DNA from: Pseudomonas fluorescens
GTDB lineage: Bacteria > Pseudomonadota > Gammaproteobacteria > Pseudomonadales > Pseudomonadaceae
DNA: 64,000 bases
NCBI RefSeq assembly: GCF_001708445.1
Contig: NZ_CP015637.1
Coordinates: 6,511,001-6,575,000 of the forward strand
Direction: 5' to 3'
The first letter of the stretch is position 1. Each line of letters opens with the position of its first letter. This document shows positions 26,346-35,588 of this stretch, in pieces. Position numbers and translations under genes: made by a program. Below the pieces are notes generated by a model. That model saw only the letters and a program-made list of their open reading frames with translations. It was not told the origin of the DNA and did not search any database.

Positions 26346-28529
26346 TCAGACCGCTTCGAGTTTCGCGTAGCCCATCATCAGCCATTTGCTGCCTTCGGCG
26401 AAGTTCACCTGCACCCGTGCCTGGGCGCCGGCACCTTCGAAGTTGAGGATCACCCCTTCGCCGAAGATCGCATGCTTGACCTGCTGGCCCAGGCTGAACG
26501 GCGTTTCCGGAATCTCGGAACCCGCAAACATGCTGCTGGAGTTCTGCTGCTGGCCACCGCCGAACGGGCGGCTGACGCTGTTGGAAAGGCGTACTTCCTG
26601 GATCAGCCCTTTCGGCACTTCACGTACGAAGCGTGACACCTTGTTGTAGGTCTCGCTGCCGTACAGGCGTCGGGTCTCAGCGTAGGTCATCACCAGGTTC
26701 TGCATCGCCCGGGTAATGCCCACATAGGCCAGGCGGCGTTCTTCCTCAAGGCGGCCGGGTTCTTCCAGGCTCATCTTGTGGGGGAACAGGCCTTCTTCCA
26801 TGCCCACCAGGAACACATAGGGAAACTCCAGGCCCTTGGCGCTGTGCAAGGTCATCAGCTGGATGCTGTCTTCGTGCTCGTCGGCCTGGGTGTCACCCGC
26901 CTCCAGCGAGGCGTGGCCGAGGAAGGCTGCGAGCGGGGTCAGCTCTTCATCTTCCTCGGTGTTTTCGAATGCACGGGCGGCGCTGACCAATTCCTCAAGG
27001 TTTTCTACCCGGGCCTGGCCTTTTTCACCCTTTTCGGCTTCGTGATAGGCAATCAGCCCGGACTGTTCAATGACGGTCTGGGTCATCAAATGCAGCGGCA
27101 TTTCCGAACATTTGGCCGCCAGGTTCTCGATCAGCTCAACAAACACCCCCAGCGCCCCGGCAGCCCGGCCGGTCAAGCCTTTGTTGGCGATCAGCAAGCG
27201 CATGGCTTCCCACATCGACACATCGGCATGGCGCGCGTGGTCGCGAATGGCTTCAACGGTTTTCTCGCCGATGCCACGGGCCGGGATATTGATCACCCGC
27301 TCCAGCGCCGCATCGTTGCCGCGGCCTTCGAGCAAACGCAGGTAGGCCATGGCGTTCTTGATTTCCGCACGCTCGAAGAAGCGCTGGCCGCCATAGATGC
27401 GGTACGGGATGCGCTCGCGCAGCAGGGCTTCTTCCAATACCCGCGATTGGGCGTTGGAACGGTACAGAATCGCGATATCACTGCGCGCCAGGCCGGTTTT
27501 CAGCGCGCTCTCGATGGTTTCCACCACGTAGCGTGCTTCATCGTGTTCGTTGAAGGCCGCGTACAGGTTGATCGCTTCGCCTTCGCCACCGTCGGTCCAC
27601 AGCTCTTTGCCCAGGCGCCCGGTGTTGTTGGCGATCAAGGCGTTGGCAGCCTTGAGGATACCGGCGGTGGAGCGGTAGTTCTGCTCCAGGCGAATGGTGA
27701 CCGCGTCGGGGAAGTCTTCGGAATACTGGTAGATGTTCTCGATTTTCGCGCCACGCCAGCCGTAGATCGACTGATCGTCGTCGCCCACCACCATCAGGCT
27801 GTCGCCGCCTTTGGCCAACAGGCGCAACCAGGCGTACTGCACGGCGTTGGTGTCCTGGAACTCGTCCACCAGGATATGCCGGAAGCGCTTCTGGTAATGG
27901 GCCAGCAAGCCTGGGTTGTCGCGCCACAGGTCGAGGGCGCGCAGCAGCAACTCGGAGAAGTCGATCACGCCGGCGCGCGCGCAGGCGGCCTCATAGGCTT
28001 CATAAATGCTGCGCATGGTGGCCAGGAACAGGTCGCCGCTGGCCTGGATATGCTGCGGGCGCAGGCCCTCGTCTTTCTGGCCGTTGATAAACCACTGGGC
28101 CTGGCGCGCAGGCCAGCGCTGTTCGTCGAGCCCCAGTTCGCGGATCACGCGCTTGACCAGGCGTTGCTGGTCATCGCTGTCGAGGATCTGGAACGTCTGG
28201 GCGAGCCCGGCCTCCTGCCAGTGCGCCCGCAACAGGCGGTGCGCCAGGCCGTGGAAGGTGCCCACCCACATACCGGCCGGGCTGATGCCCATCAACTGCT
28301 CGATGCGGTGGCGCATCTCGGCAGCGGCCTTGTTGGTGAAGGTCACCGACAGGATGGAGTGCGGGGACGCGTTCTCGACCTGGATCAACCAGGCGATACG
28401 GTGCACCAGCACTCGGGTTTTACCGGAGCCAGCACCGGCCAGGACCAACTGACGGCCAACGGGGGCCGCTACGGCCTGGCGTTGGGCATCGTTGAGGGAG
28501 TTCAGCAAAAGAGAGAGATCATCGCGCAT
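26346..28529 (-). CDS. uvrD: DNA helicase II UvrD
   Basis: The product has 727 residues, the usual UvrD length. Superfamily 1A helicase motifs are present: Walker A AGAGSGKTRV (31-40), VTFTNKAAAEM, DEFQDTN (motif II), VVGDDDQSIYGWRGA (motif III region), RLEQNYRS (motif IV), LMTLHSAKGLEF (motif V) and AYVGITRAM (motif VI). A C-terminal Tudor-like tail (about 680-727, HAIFGEGVILNFEG) binds RNA polymerase in UvrD/PcrA. It unwinds DNA in mismatch and nucleotide excision repair. 28530-28808, between this start and the next gene, holds no gene and only diffuse promoter-like sequence. Confidence 0.96.
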   Translation of the reverse strand: MRDDLSLLLNSLNDAQRQAVAAPVGRQLVLAGAGSGKTRVLVHRIAWLIQVENASPHSILSVTFTNKAAAEMRHRIEQLMGISPAGMWVGTFHGLAHRLLRAHWQEAGLAQTFQILDSDDQQRLVKRVIRELGLDEQRWPARQAQWFINGQKDEGLRPQHIQASGDLFLATMRSIYEAYEAACARAGVIDFSELLLRALDLWRDNPGLLAHYQKRFRHILVDEFQDTNAVQYAWLRLLAKGGDSLMVVGDDDQSIYGWRGAKIENIYQYSEDFPDAVTIRLEQNYRSTAGILKAANALIANNTGRLGKELWTDGGEGEAINLYAAFNEHDEARYVVETIESALKTGLARSDIAILYRSNAQSRVLEEALLRERIPYRIYGGQRFFERAEIKNAMAYLRLLEGRGNDAALERVINIPARGIGEKTVEAIRDHARHADVSMWEAMRLLIANKGLTGRAAGALGVFVELIENLAAKCSEMPLHLMTQTVIEQSGLIAYHEAEKGEKGQARVENLEELVSAARAFENTEEDEELTPLAAFLGHASLEAGDTQADEHEDSIQLMTLHSAKGLEFPYVFLVGMEEGLFPHKMSLEEPGRLEEERRLAYVGITRAMQNLVMTYAETRRLYGSETYNKVSRFVREVPKGLIQEVRLSNSVSRPFGGGQQQNSSSMFAGSEIPETPFSLGQQVKHAIFGEGVILNFEGAGAQARVQVNFAEGSKWLMMGYAKLEAV

Positions 28530-28808
28530 CGGCGCATTCTAGGGTGCTGGGGGGAGTGGGGCAAACCCCAATGCCGGGTGGTCGACGGAAAACATCCACG
28601 GTGATTCCGGGCGGCTGAACATTCTGCATGGGGTGATGACCGGTCAGTCAATGGCCGCAGCCCGCGCAGCGTCTCGCTCAAGCTGTCTGGCCCCTGGGTT
28701 TGCGCCGGATGACCATGCAGTTTTTATGACGTGGAGCAGTTTGGCCCAAGCGCTTGCTTGTGTATGCTCCGTCGACGTTTCGGGCTCACCATTATAAGAA
28801 CACTGCCT

Positions 28809-31682
28809 ATGACTCTCAGCACCGATCTGTTCAGCCCCTCGGCGGCGCCAGCGCAGGTCATCCACAAACACTACGCCACCGAGATGGCGGTCGAGCGCAC
28901 ACGCCTGCTCTATCAGGGCTCGCTGCTGCCGACCCTGTTGATGCTGGTCAACGGCCTGGTCTGCGCCTGGCTGCTCTGGAACCCCACGCAATACCTGTTG
29001 GACAGCATTTGGCTGGTCTGGCTGCTCGCCCTGGTGGCCATGCGCGTGATCCAGGTGGCGGCCTTTGATTCGGCCATGCCCAGCCGCCAGGCGCAGCCGA
29101 TCTGGCGCCGCAGGTTCATGCTCGGCTCGGCCGCCAGCGGGCTGACCCTGGCCACTGCCGCCATTGCCCTGGTGCCGGTGGACAGCTTTACGCAGCAGGC
29201 CTGGGTGTTCGGCCTGATCGGTGCGGCCACGTTGTCTGCCAGCGTGGCCTACGCGGTGAGCTTGCCCGCATTCCTGTCATTCGCCTTGCCATGCCTGGTG
29301 CCGGCCATCGTCTATCTGTTCTGGAACGGTGCCCCGCAACAACAAGGCTGGGGGGTACTTGGCCTGATCCTGCTGGCGTCCCTGAGCGTGGTGGCGTGGC
29401 AGGTCAATCGCCTGATCCAGCGCGGGCTGTTGCGACGTTTCCAAAACCAGGCGCTGATCGAACATCTCCAGCAGGCGCAACAGCGCAGTGAGCAGTTGAA
29501 CCAGGACCTGGTGCGCGAAGTCGAGCAACGCCGCCAAGTCGAACAGGAACTGCGCGAAGCGCAAATCGGCCTGCAAGACCGTGTGGCGCAACGCAGCCAG
29601 GAACTGGACGCGGCCAGCCTGGCCCTGAATAAAAGCGAAGCGCGCCTGGCGATGGCCTTGCAAGCCAGCGAACTGGGGCTGTGGGACTGGAACCTGCAAA
29701 CCGACGAGGTGCACCACACCCAGCTCAAAGAGCTGTTCGGGCTGGAGCCCGAGTACGTCACGGCGATGCTCAGCCACCTCAAGCCGCGCCTGCACCCCGA
29801 CGACCTGCCGTTGCTCAAGCGTGCCCTGGTGGAGCACCTCAAGGGCCGCAGTGAGGACTACCAGGTGGAATACCGCGTGCGTCATGGCGATGGCCACTGG
29901 GTGTGGATCGAAGACCGTGGCCGCGCCGTGGAGCGTGCGCCCAGCGGACGGGTCACGCGCATGCTGGGTACCCGTCGCGATATCAGTGCCGGCAAGGCCC
30001 TGGAAGAACAACAGCGCCTGGCCTCGACCGTGTTCGAAGCCGCCAGTGAAGGCATTGTGATCCTTGACCCGGACTACGTGCTGATCGCCGTCAACCGGGC
30101 TTTCAGCCGCGTCACCGGCTTCGACATCGACGATATGCTGGGTCGCAATGTCGTGGAGTTGCCCAGCAGTCGTGATGCGCGGCGTCACTTCCCGGTGATC
30201 CGCCAGGCGCTGCTCAGCCACGGCACCTGGCAGGGTGAACTGGTGGAGACACGCAAGAGCGGCGAGTTGTATCCGCAGTGGCTGCAACTGAATGTCGTGC
30301 GGGATGCTCGAGGAAAAGTCAGCCATATCGTGGGCTTTTTCGCCGATCTGTCGGCGCGGCGTGAGTCCGAGGAGCGTATGCGCTACCTCACCCACTATGA
30401 CGAATTGACCGGCCTGGCCAATCGCTCGCTGTTTCGCGAACGCCTGCGCGAAGCCCACCAGCGCGTCCGCCAGGGCGGGCGTAGCCTGGCGCTGCTGCAT
30501 ATCAACCTGGACCGCTTCAAGTTGCTCAATGACAGCCTGGGCCATGAAGTGGCCGACCAGTTGTTACAGAAAATGGCGCGGCGCTTGATCAACGCCCTGC
30601 CGGAAGCCGACACCATTGCGCGACTGTCCGGCGACGAATTCGCTGTGCTCTTCGATGCCTATGGCAACTTGTCGAGCCTCGCGCGGGTCGCCACGCGGCT
30701 ACTGGCCAAGCTGCGTGTGCCGGTGGCAGTGGAAGGGCATGAGCTGGTAGTCAGTGCCTCCATGGGGGTCAGCCTGTTACCGGACAACGCGCGGGAAATT
30801 TCAGCCTTGGTCAGCCAGGCGAACATGGCCATGCAGCATGCCAAGCACCTGGGCGGTAATAACTTCCAGTTCTACACCGACAGCCTGCAAGCCAGCACGC
30901 TGGAGCGTTTGCAACTGGAAAACCATCTGCGTAAAGCCATTGAAGAGCGCCAGCTCACGGTGTTCTACCAACCCAAATTATGCCTGGCCACCGGCCAACT
31001 GAACGCCGCCGAGGCGTTGATTCGCTGGGAGCATCCGCAATGGGGCATGGTGCCACCGGGGGACTTTATCGGCCTGGCCGAAGAAACCGGCCTGATCGTG
31101 CCGCTGGGCGAGTTCGTGCTGCGCCAGGCCTGCTGGCAGGCCTGCGAGTGGCAGCGCCAAGGGTTGGCGCCGATCCGGGTGTCGGTGAACCTGTCGGTGC
31201 ACCAGTTGCGCCAGGGCAAGCTGGTCAGCCTGGTGCGCCAGGTGCTGGAAGAAACCGGGCTGGACCCGCAATACCTCGAATTGGAGCTGACCGAAAGCCA
31301 GCTGCTCGACAGCGTGGAACACATCATCGCGACTTTCCAGCAACTGCGGGACCTGGGGGTGAAGCTGGCCATTGATGATTTCGGCACCGGTTATTCGTCC
31401 CTCAGCTACCTCAAGCGCATCCCGGTGGACTACGTGAAGATCGACCAGACCTTTATTCGTGGCCTCGGCCAGGGGCGCGAAGACGCGGCCATTACGCGGG
31501 CGATCATTGCAATGGCCCACGGGCTGGCGCTCAAGGTGGTGGCCGAAGGCGTGGAAGACCAACAGCAGTTGGATTTCCTGCGGGGGGAGCGTTGTGACGA
31601 GGTGCAGGGCTACCTGATCAGTCGACCGATGGAAGCCGATGGCCTGGCAGAGTTGTTACGAAAAAAAGCAGATTTTTCCTAG
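28809..31682 (+). CDS. Membrane PAS-GGDEF-EAL cyclic-di-GMP protein
   Basis: From ATG 28809 the product has 957 residues. An N-terminal membrane region has about five to six helices (25-195). A coiled coil (205-275), two PAS domains (about 280-400 and 405-525), a GGDEF domain (about 530-690) and an EAL domain (about 700-955) follow. The cyclase signature reads SGDEF, with no RxxD inhibitory site before it. The EAL motif set is complete: AEALIRWEH, NLSVHQL, ELTES, IDDFGTGYSS, VKIDQTF, VAEGVED and GYLISRP. Phosphodiesterase activity against c-di-GMP is therefore expected, and cyclase activity is uncertain. The PAS pair should sense a ligand or redox signal. It stands alone; PA5442 is a likely orthologue by position beside uvrD. 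Confidence 0.92.
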   Translation: MTLSTDLFSPSAAPAQVIHKHYATEMAVERTRLLYQGSLLPTLLMLVNGLVCAWLLWNPTQYLLDSIWLVWLLALVAMRVIQVAAFDSAMPSRQAQPIWRRRFMLGSAASGLTLATAAIALVPVDSFTQQAWVFGLIGAATLSASVAYAVSLPAFLSFALPCLVPAIVYLFWNGAPQQQGWGVLGLILLASLSVVAWQVNRLIQRGLLRRFQNQALIEHLQQAQQRSEQLNQDLVREVEQRRQVEQELREAQIGLQDRVAQRSQELDAASLALNKSEARLAMALQASELGLWDWNLQTDEVHHTQLKELFGLEPEYVTAMLSHLKPRLHPDDLPLLKRALVEHLKGRSEDYQVEYRVRHGDGHWVWIEDRGRAVERAPSGRVTRMLGTRRDISAGKALEEQQRLASTVFEAASEGIVILDPDYVLIAVNRAFSRVTGFDIDDMLGRNVVELPSSRDARRHFPVIRQALLSHGTWQGELVETRKSGELYPQWLQLNVVRDARGKVSHIVGFFADLSARRESEERMRYLTHYDELTGLANRSLFRERLREAHQRVRQGGRSLALLHINLDRFKLLNDSLGHEVADQLLQKMARRLINALPEADTIARLSGDEFAVLFDAYGNLSSLARVATRLLAKLRVPVAVEGHELVVSASMGVSLLPDNAREISALVSQANMAMQHAKHLGGNNFQFYTDSLQASTLERLQLENHLRKAIEERQLTVFYQPKLCLATGQLNAAEALIRWEHPQWGMVPPGDFIGLAEETGLIVPLGEFVLRQACWQACEWQRQGLAPIRVSVNLSVHQLRQGKLVSLVRQVLEETGLDPQYLELELTESQLLDSVEHIIATFQQLRDLGVKLAIDDFGTGYSSLSYLKRIPVDYVKIDQTFIRGLGQGREDAAITRAIIAMAHGLALKVVAEGVEDQQQLDFLRGERCDEVQGYLISRPMEADGLAELLRKKADFS

Positions 31683-31781
31683 CACCGGGCCTTCAGCCAT
31701 TGTGGCTACAACTCGCCTGCCCTTAGATTCAAAGGGCAGCAGGGCGATTAAGTGATGCATCGGACGGGCAAAACGACAATT

Positions 31782-31800
31782 CTTGTAGTATAACTACAAG
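31782..31800. promoter_or_regulatory. 19-bp palindrome upstream of the RpiR-family gene
   Basis: CTTGTAGT-ATA-ACTACAAG is a perfect 8+3+8 dyad ending 44 bases before the start at 31845. It resembles the TTGT...ACAA operator of HexR, a member of the same regulator family, so it is a good candidate for autoregulation. Confidence 0.75.
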
Positions 31801-31844
31801 CTTGCTACATCCCTGGCGCCTGCCAATAACAAGAGTCCTGCCCT

Positions 31845-32711
31845 TTGAACCTGTTGCAACATATCGCCCAGTCGCGCCACCTGTTACGCAAATCGGAACT
31901 CAAGGTTGCCGATCACGTGCTGCTAGACCCTGCGGCCGTCATGCACAGTTCCATGGCCGACCTGGCCCACAGCGTGGGCATCAGTGAGCCGACCATCGTG
32001 CGTTTTTGCCGCGCCATCGGTTGCTCCGGGTTCCAGGACTTGAAACTCAAGCTGGCCCAAAGCCTGGCCGCTGGCGCGAGCTTCGGGCAGTTTGCGATCC
32101 ATGAAGACGACTCGGTCGCTGACTACAGCCTGAAAATCTTCGACACCACCCTGCACACCCTGATGGAAGTGCGTGAGAAGCTCGACCCGGTGGAGCTGCA
32201 AAAGGCCGTGACCGCCATGTCCCAGGCCCAGCGTGTCGAGTTCTACGGTTTTGGCGCATCAGGTGCTGTCGCCGCGGATGCCCAGCACAAGTTCTTCCGC
32301 CTGCTGTTGACCGCTGCGGCCTATAGCGATCCGCATATGCAGGCAATGTCGGCCGTGACCTTGAAGCCGACCGACGTGGCCATCTGCATTTCCCAGTCCG
32401 GTCGCTCCAAAGACCTGCTGATCACCGCCAACCTGGTGCGTGAAAGCGGCGCCACGTTGATCACCTTGTGCCCGAGCCAGACGCCGTTGGCGGAACTGTC
32501 CACGGTCAACCTGGCGATCGACGTGCATGAAGACACGGAAATCTACACGCCGCTGACGTCGCGCATCGCCCACCTGGTGGTGATCGACGTGTTGGCGATG
32601 GGTGTGGCCATGGCGCGCGGTCCGAGCCTGGTCAATCACCTCAAGAGCGTGAAGCGCAGTCTGCGCAGCCTGCGGCTCTCGCCCAAGTCCGTCAAAGCCC
32701 TCGACGACTGA
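31845..32711 (+). CDS. MurR/RpiR-family transcriptional regulator (HexR-like)
   Basis: The product has 288 residues, starting at TTG 31845; AAGAG about 9 bases upstream is weak, but the N-terminus MNLLQHIAQSRHLLRKSELK fits the family and no good ATG is nearby. The RpiR helix-turn-helix (1-77) contains MADLAHSVGISEPTIVRFCRAIG. A SIS sugar-phosphate-binding domain (about 120-260) carries VEFYGFGASGAVA and ICISQSGRSKDLL. Family members sense keto-deoxy sugar phosphates. It is not canonical HexR, which sits beside zwf. Its neighbourhood with pycR and pyruvate carboxylase matches PA5438, suggesting control of carbon flux around pyruvate. Confidence 0.85.
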   Translation: MNLLQHIAQSRHLLRKSELKVADHVLLDPAAVMHSSMADLAHSVGISEPTIVRFCRAIGCSGFQDLKLKLAQSLAAGASFGQFAIHEDDSVADYSLKIFDTTLHTLMEVREKLDPVELQKAVTAMSQAQRVEFYGFGASGAVAADAQHKFFRLLLTAAAYSDPHMQAMSAVTLKPTDVAICISQSGRSKDLLITANLVRESGATLITLCPSQTPLAELSTVNLAIDVHEDTEIYTPLTSRIAHLVVIDVLAMGVAMARGPSLVNHLKSVKRSLRSLRLSPKSVKALDD

Positions 32712-32732
32712 TTCTAAGGTTGCATTCGTTCC

Positions 32733-32766
32733 AAAGGTGGGAGGGGGCTTGTCCCCTCCCACCTTT
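32733..32766. repeat. REP-like hairpin after the RpiR gene
   Basis: The 14-bp stem AAAGGTGGGAGGGG (32733-32746) pairs with CCCCTCCCACCTTT (32753-32766) around loop GCTTGT. The arms are nearly identical to the cfa hairpin at 8213-8245. The T-run is only three bases, so its role as a terminator is less certain. Confidence 0.8.
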
Positions 32767-32865
32767 GCATCTTCTGTGTGTCCAGAATCTTCACCAGGCT
32801 GTCATCGTCATGTCATCCGCCGAGCCGATCCTGTACTCCCCGTACTCGCATTGGGAGACTCCAAA

Positions 32866-33063
32866 ATGACCCGGCACTACGAAGACAGCAACAGCTCCGT
32901 CAAGACCCGTCGTCAACAGGAAGACCAGCGCCGCATGGCGTTCCGTCGCGCAATCGAAGACCGCTGCGACCAGCGCCAGCTGCAGCAGAGCATCAGTGAC
33001 TACCCGGAACTGCACTGGCAGGCACCCGCGGCTGCCCAGCGAAGCGCTCAGCCAACGCGCTGA
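32866..33063 (+). CDS. Small PA3496-like protein
   Basis: The product has 65 residues, starting at ATG 32866 after GGAGACT. It is highly charged, with KTRRQQEDQRRMAFRRAIEDRCDQRQ (residues 13-38) as a long basic-acidic helix, and it resembles small Pseudomonas proteins annotated as the PA3496 family. No signal or membrane segment is seen. The last 71 bases overlap the end of the convergent pycR gene; the protein therefore ends in a Pro/Ala/Gln tail encoded antisense to the PycR C-terminus. Confidence 0.6.
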   Translation: MTRHYEDSNSSVKTRRQQEDQRRMAFRRAIEDRCDQRQLQQSISDYPELHWQAPAAAQRSAQPTR

Positions 33064-33967
33064 TCTGCACCCGCTCGCTGCGGATAAAGCCCAGGAATGC
33101 ATGGGCCACCGGTGACAGGCGCTTGGCCTTGGCCTGCACCAGGCACCAACTGCGGTACAGCGGCAGCTCTTCCACCGGCAGCTCCTTGAGCCCGCCGGTG
33201 GCCAGTTCCAGGTTCAGGGCGTGGCGCGTCAACAAGGCCACGCCCAACCCTGCCACCACGCACTCACGCTGCGCCTCGGCCGAGGCCACCTCCACCGTCT
33301 GGGTGAAGTGCACGCGTTTTTCCTTGAAGTACTCCTCGCAGGCCAGCCGTGTACCGGAGCCCGGTTCGCGCAGCAACAGCGTGTAGGGTTCCAGGTCCTG
33401 CAAGCGCAAGGGGCCCTGGAGGCTCAAAGGGTGATCGGGTGGCGCCACGGCAACGATGGGGTTGTTAAGGAACGGCAGGAACTCCAGGCCCATGTCCTGA
33501 GGCACCATGGACATGATCACCAAGTCATCACGGTTGTCCGAAAGCCTGCGGATCACCTGGGCACGGTTGACCACCGTCAGGTGCAACTGCACTTCGGGAT
33601 GCTGGCGCTTGAACGCGGCAAACAGGTGCGGTACGAAATACTTGGCGCTGGATTCCACGGCCAGCTTCAACTGGCCCTGCAACGAACCCTGCATGTCTGA
33701 TAGCTGCATATCGAGGTTTTCCAGGCGCCCGAAAATATCGCGACTGGCCCGTTGCAGGGCTTCGGCGGCCTCGGTCATGTAGAGCTTTTTGCCCACATAG
33801 TCGAACAACGGCTGGCCGATCAGCTCTTCCAGCTGGCGAATTTGTAGGCTGACGGCCGGTTGGGTGAGAGACATTTCCTCGGCGGCACGGCTGTACGAGC
33901 GCAAATCACACACCTCATTGAAGATCTGCAATTGCCGTAATGTCAGTCTCATCAATGACTTACGCAT
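32993..33967 (-). CDS. pycR: LysR-family regulator of pyruvate carboxylase
   Basis: The product has 324 residues, starting at ATG 33967 after GAGGGG. The winged helix-turn-helix (about 6-66) is SYSRAAEEMSLTQPAVSLQIRQLEELIGQPLFDY, and a LysR substrate-binding domain follows (about 95-300). It is divergent from the pyruvate carboxylase genes with 194 bases between, the classical LysR layout, and corresponds to PA5437 (PycR), described as a pleiotropic regulator. The C-terminus extends about 20 residues past the usual end (RFAGQPRVPASAVPGSH) and overlaps the small convergent gene by 71 bases. Confidence 0.85.
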   Translation of the reverse strand: MRKSLMRLTLRQLQIFNEVCDLRSYSRAAEEMSLTQPAVSLQIRQLEELIGQPLFDYVGKKLYMTEAAEALQRASRDIFGRLENLDMQLSDMQGSLQGQLKLAVESSAKYFVPHLFAAFKRQHPEVQLHLTVVNRAQVIRRLSDNRDDLVIMSMVPQDMGLEFLPFLNNPIVAVAPPDHPLSLQGPLRLQDLEPYTLLLREPGSGTRLACEEYFKEKRVHFTQTVEVASAEAQRECVVAGLGVALLTRHALNLELATGGLKELPVEELPLYRSWCLVQAKAKRLSPVAHAFLGFIRSERVQISALAERFAGQPRVPASAVPGSH

Positions 33968-34003
33968 TTTTAAATCCCCTCGATCCCATCCAGTGTGTCG
34001 ACT

Positions 34004-34039
34004 ATAAGTCTTTACTTATGCGCGACCCAATAATTATTG
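34004..34039. promoter_or_regulatory. Two palindromes in the pycR-pycA intergenic region
   Basis: ATAAGT-CTTT-ACTTAT (34004-34019) and CAATAATTATTG (34028-34039) are perfect dyads 24 bases apart in an AT-rich stretch between the divergent pycR and pycA. They are candidate PycR sites; neither is an exact T-N11-A box. Confidence 0.5.
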
Positions 34040-34161
34040 ATTTTTGTTAATCCCTCTACGGGCTTAGTGTGGGGCTGCGACTGGCTTGAAACATTTGGTC
34101 ACGCGCCGACCCGGGTCTAGCGGGTCGAAGAACGCAGCAATCGGCTCAAGGGAATTTCCAA

Positions 34162-35577
34162 GTGATAAAAAAGATCCTGATCGCCAACCGTGGTGAAATT
34201 GCCGTACGAATCGTGCGTGCTTGCGCCGAGATGGGCATTCGCTCGGTCGCGGTCTATTCCGACGCCGACCGCCATGCGTTGCACGTCAAGCGTGCCGACG
34301 AGGCCCACAGCATCGGTGCCGAGCCCCTGTCCGGCTACCTGAACCCGCGCAAGCTGGTGAACCTGGCGGTGGAAACCGGCTGTGATGCCTTGCACCCCGG
34401 CTACGGCTTCCTGTCGGAAAACGCCGAACTGGCAGACATTTGTGCCGAACGTGGGATCAAATTCATTGGTCCTTCGGCTGAAGTGATTCGCCGTATGGGC
34501 GACAAGACCGAAGCGCGCCGCAGCATGATCAAGGCCGGCGTACCGGTCACGCCCGGTACTGAAGGCAATGTCGCCGATATCGCCGAAGCCCTCACTGAAG
34601 GCGACCGTATCGGTTACCCGGTGATGCTCAAGGCCACCTCCGGTGGTGGCGGTCGCGGCATCCGTCGTTGCAACAGCCGCGAAGAACTTGAACAAGCCTT
34701 CCCTCGCGTGATCTCCGAAGCTACCAAGGCGTTCGGTTCGGCGGAAGTGTTCCTGGAAAAATGCATCGTCAACCCCAAGCATATCGAGGCGCAGATCCTC
34801 GGTGACAGCTTTGGCAATGTGGTGCACCTGTTCGAGCGCGATTGCTCGATCCAGCGCCGCAACCAAAAGCTTATCGAAATCGCCCCGAGCCCGCAGTTGA
34901 CCCCGGAACAGCGCGCCTATATCGGCGACCTGTCGGTGCGCGCGGCCAAGGCTGTGGGCTACGAAAACGCCGGCACCGTGGAGTTCCTGCTCGCCGAGGG
35001 CGAGGTGTACTTCATGGAGATGAACACCCGGGTGCAGGTGGAACACACCATCACCGAAGAAATCACCGGGATCGACATTGTCCGCGAGCAGATCCGCATC
35101 GCCTCGGGCCTGCCGCTGTCGGTGAAGCAGGAAGACATCCAGCACCGTGGTTTCGCGTTGCAGTTCCGTATCAACGCCGAAGACCCGAAAAACAACTTCC
35201 TGCCCAGTTTCGGCAAGATCACCCGTTACTACGCGCCCGGCGGCCCCGGCGTGCGCACCGACACGGCGATCTATACCGGCTACACCATCCCGCCGTTCTA
35301 CGACTCCATGTGCCTGAAACTGGTGGTGTGGGCGTTGACCTGGGAAGAAGCCATGGACCGCGGCCTGCGTGCCCTGGATGACATGCGCCTGCAAGGCGTG
35401 AAGACCACCGCCGCTTACTATCAGGAAATCCTGCGCAACCCGGAATTCCGCAGCGGCCAGTTCAACACCAGTTTTGTGGAAAGCCATCCTGAGCTGACCA
35501 ACTACTCGATCAAGCGCAAACCCGAAGAGCTGGCCCTGGCCATCGCCGCCGCCATCGCCGCCCACGCAGGCCTGTGA
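34162..35577 (+). CDS. pycA: Pyruvate carboxylase subunit A (biotin carboxylase)
   Basis: The product has 471 residues, starting at GTG 34162 after AAGGGAA. The biotin carboxylase fold is complete: KKILIANRGEIAVRIVRAC at the N-terminus, GYGFLSEN, an ATP-grasp glycine loop KATSGGGGRGIR (about 155-166), EKCIVNPKHIEAQIL, EMNTRVQVEHTITEE with catalytic Arg, and ALQFRINAEDP. It carboxylates biotin carried by subunit B. In sequence it is close to AccC, but its operon partner OadA/PycB identifies it as the two-subunit pyruvate carboxylase of pseudomonads, which makes oxaloacetate. Subunit B starts 11 bases after its stop. Confidence 0.93.
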   Translation: MIKKILIANRGEIAVRIVRACAEMGIRSVAVYSDADRHALHVKRADEAHSIGAEPLSGYLNPRKLVNLAVETGCDALHPGYGFLSENAELADICAERGIKFIGPSAEVIRRMGDKTEARRSMIKAGVPVTPGTEGNVADIAEALTEGDRIGYPVMLKATSGGGGRGIRRCNSREELEQAFPRVISEATKAFGSAEVFLEKCIVNPKHIEAQILGDSFGNVVHLFERDCSIQRRNQKLIEIAPSPQLTPEQRAYIGDLSVRAAKAVGYENAGTVEFLLAEGEVYFMEMNTRVQVEHTITEEITGIDIVREQIRIASGLPLSVKQEDIQHRGFALQFRINAEDPKNNFLPSFGKITRYYAPGGPGVRTDTAIYTGYTIPPFYDSMCLKLVVWALTWEEAMDRGLRALDDMRLQGVKTTAAYYQEILRNPEFRSGQFNTSFVESHPELTNYSIKRKPEELALAIAAAIAAHAGL

Positions 35578-35588
35578 GGAACATAATA

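Noticed and set aside
26778..28604. 608-codon plus-strand open frame opposite uvrD
   Set aside because: UvrD motifs on the other strand are complete; this frame has shadow-like composition.
29277..30545. 422-codon minus-strand frame opposite the GGDEF-EAL gene
   Set aside because: The PAS and GGDEF domains on the plus strand explain the sequence.
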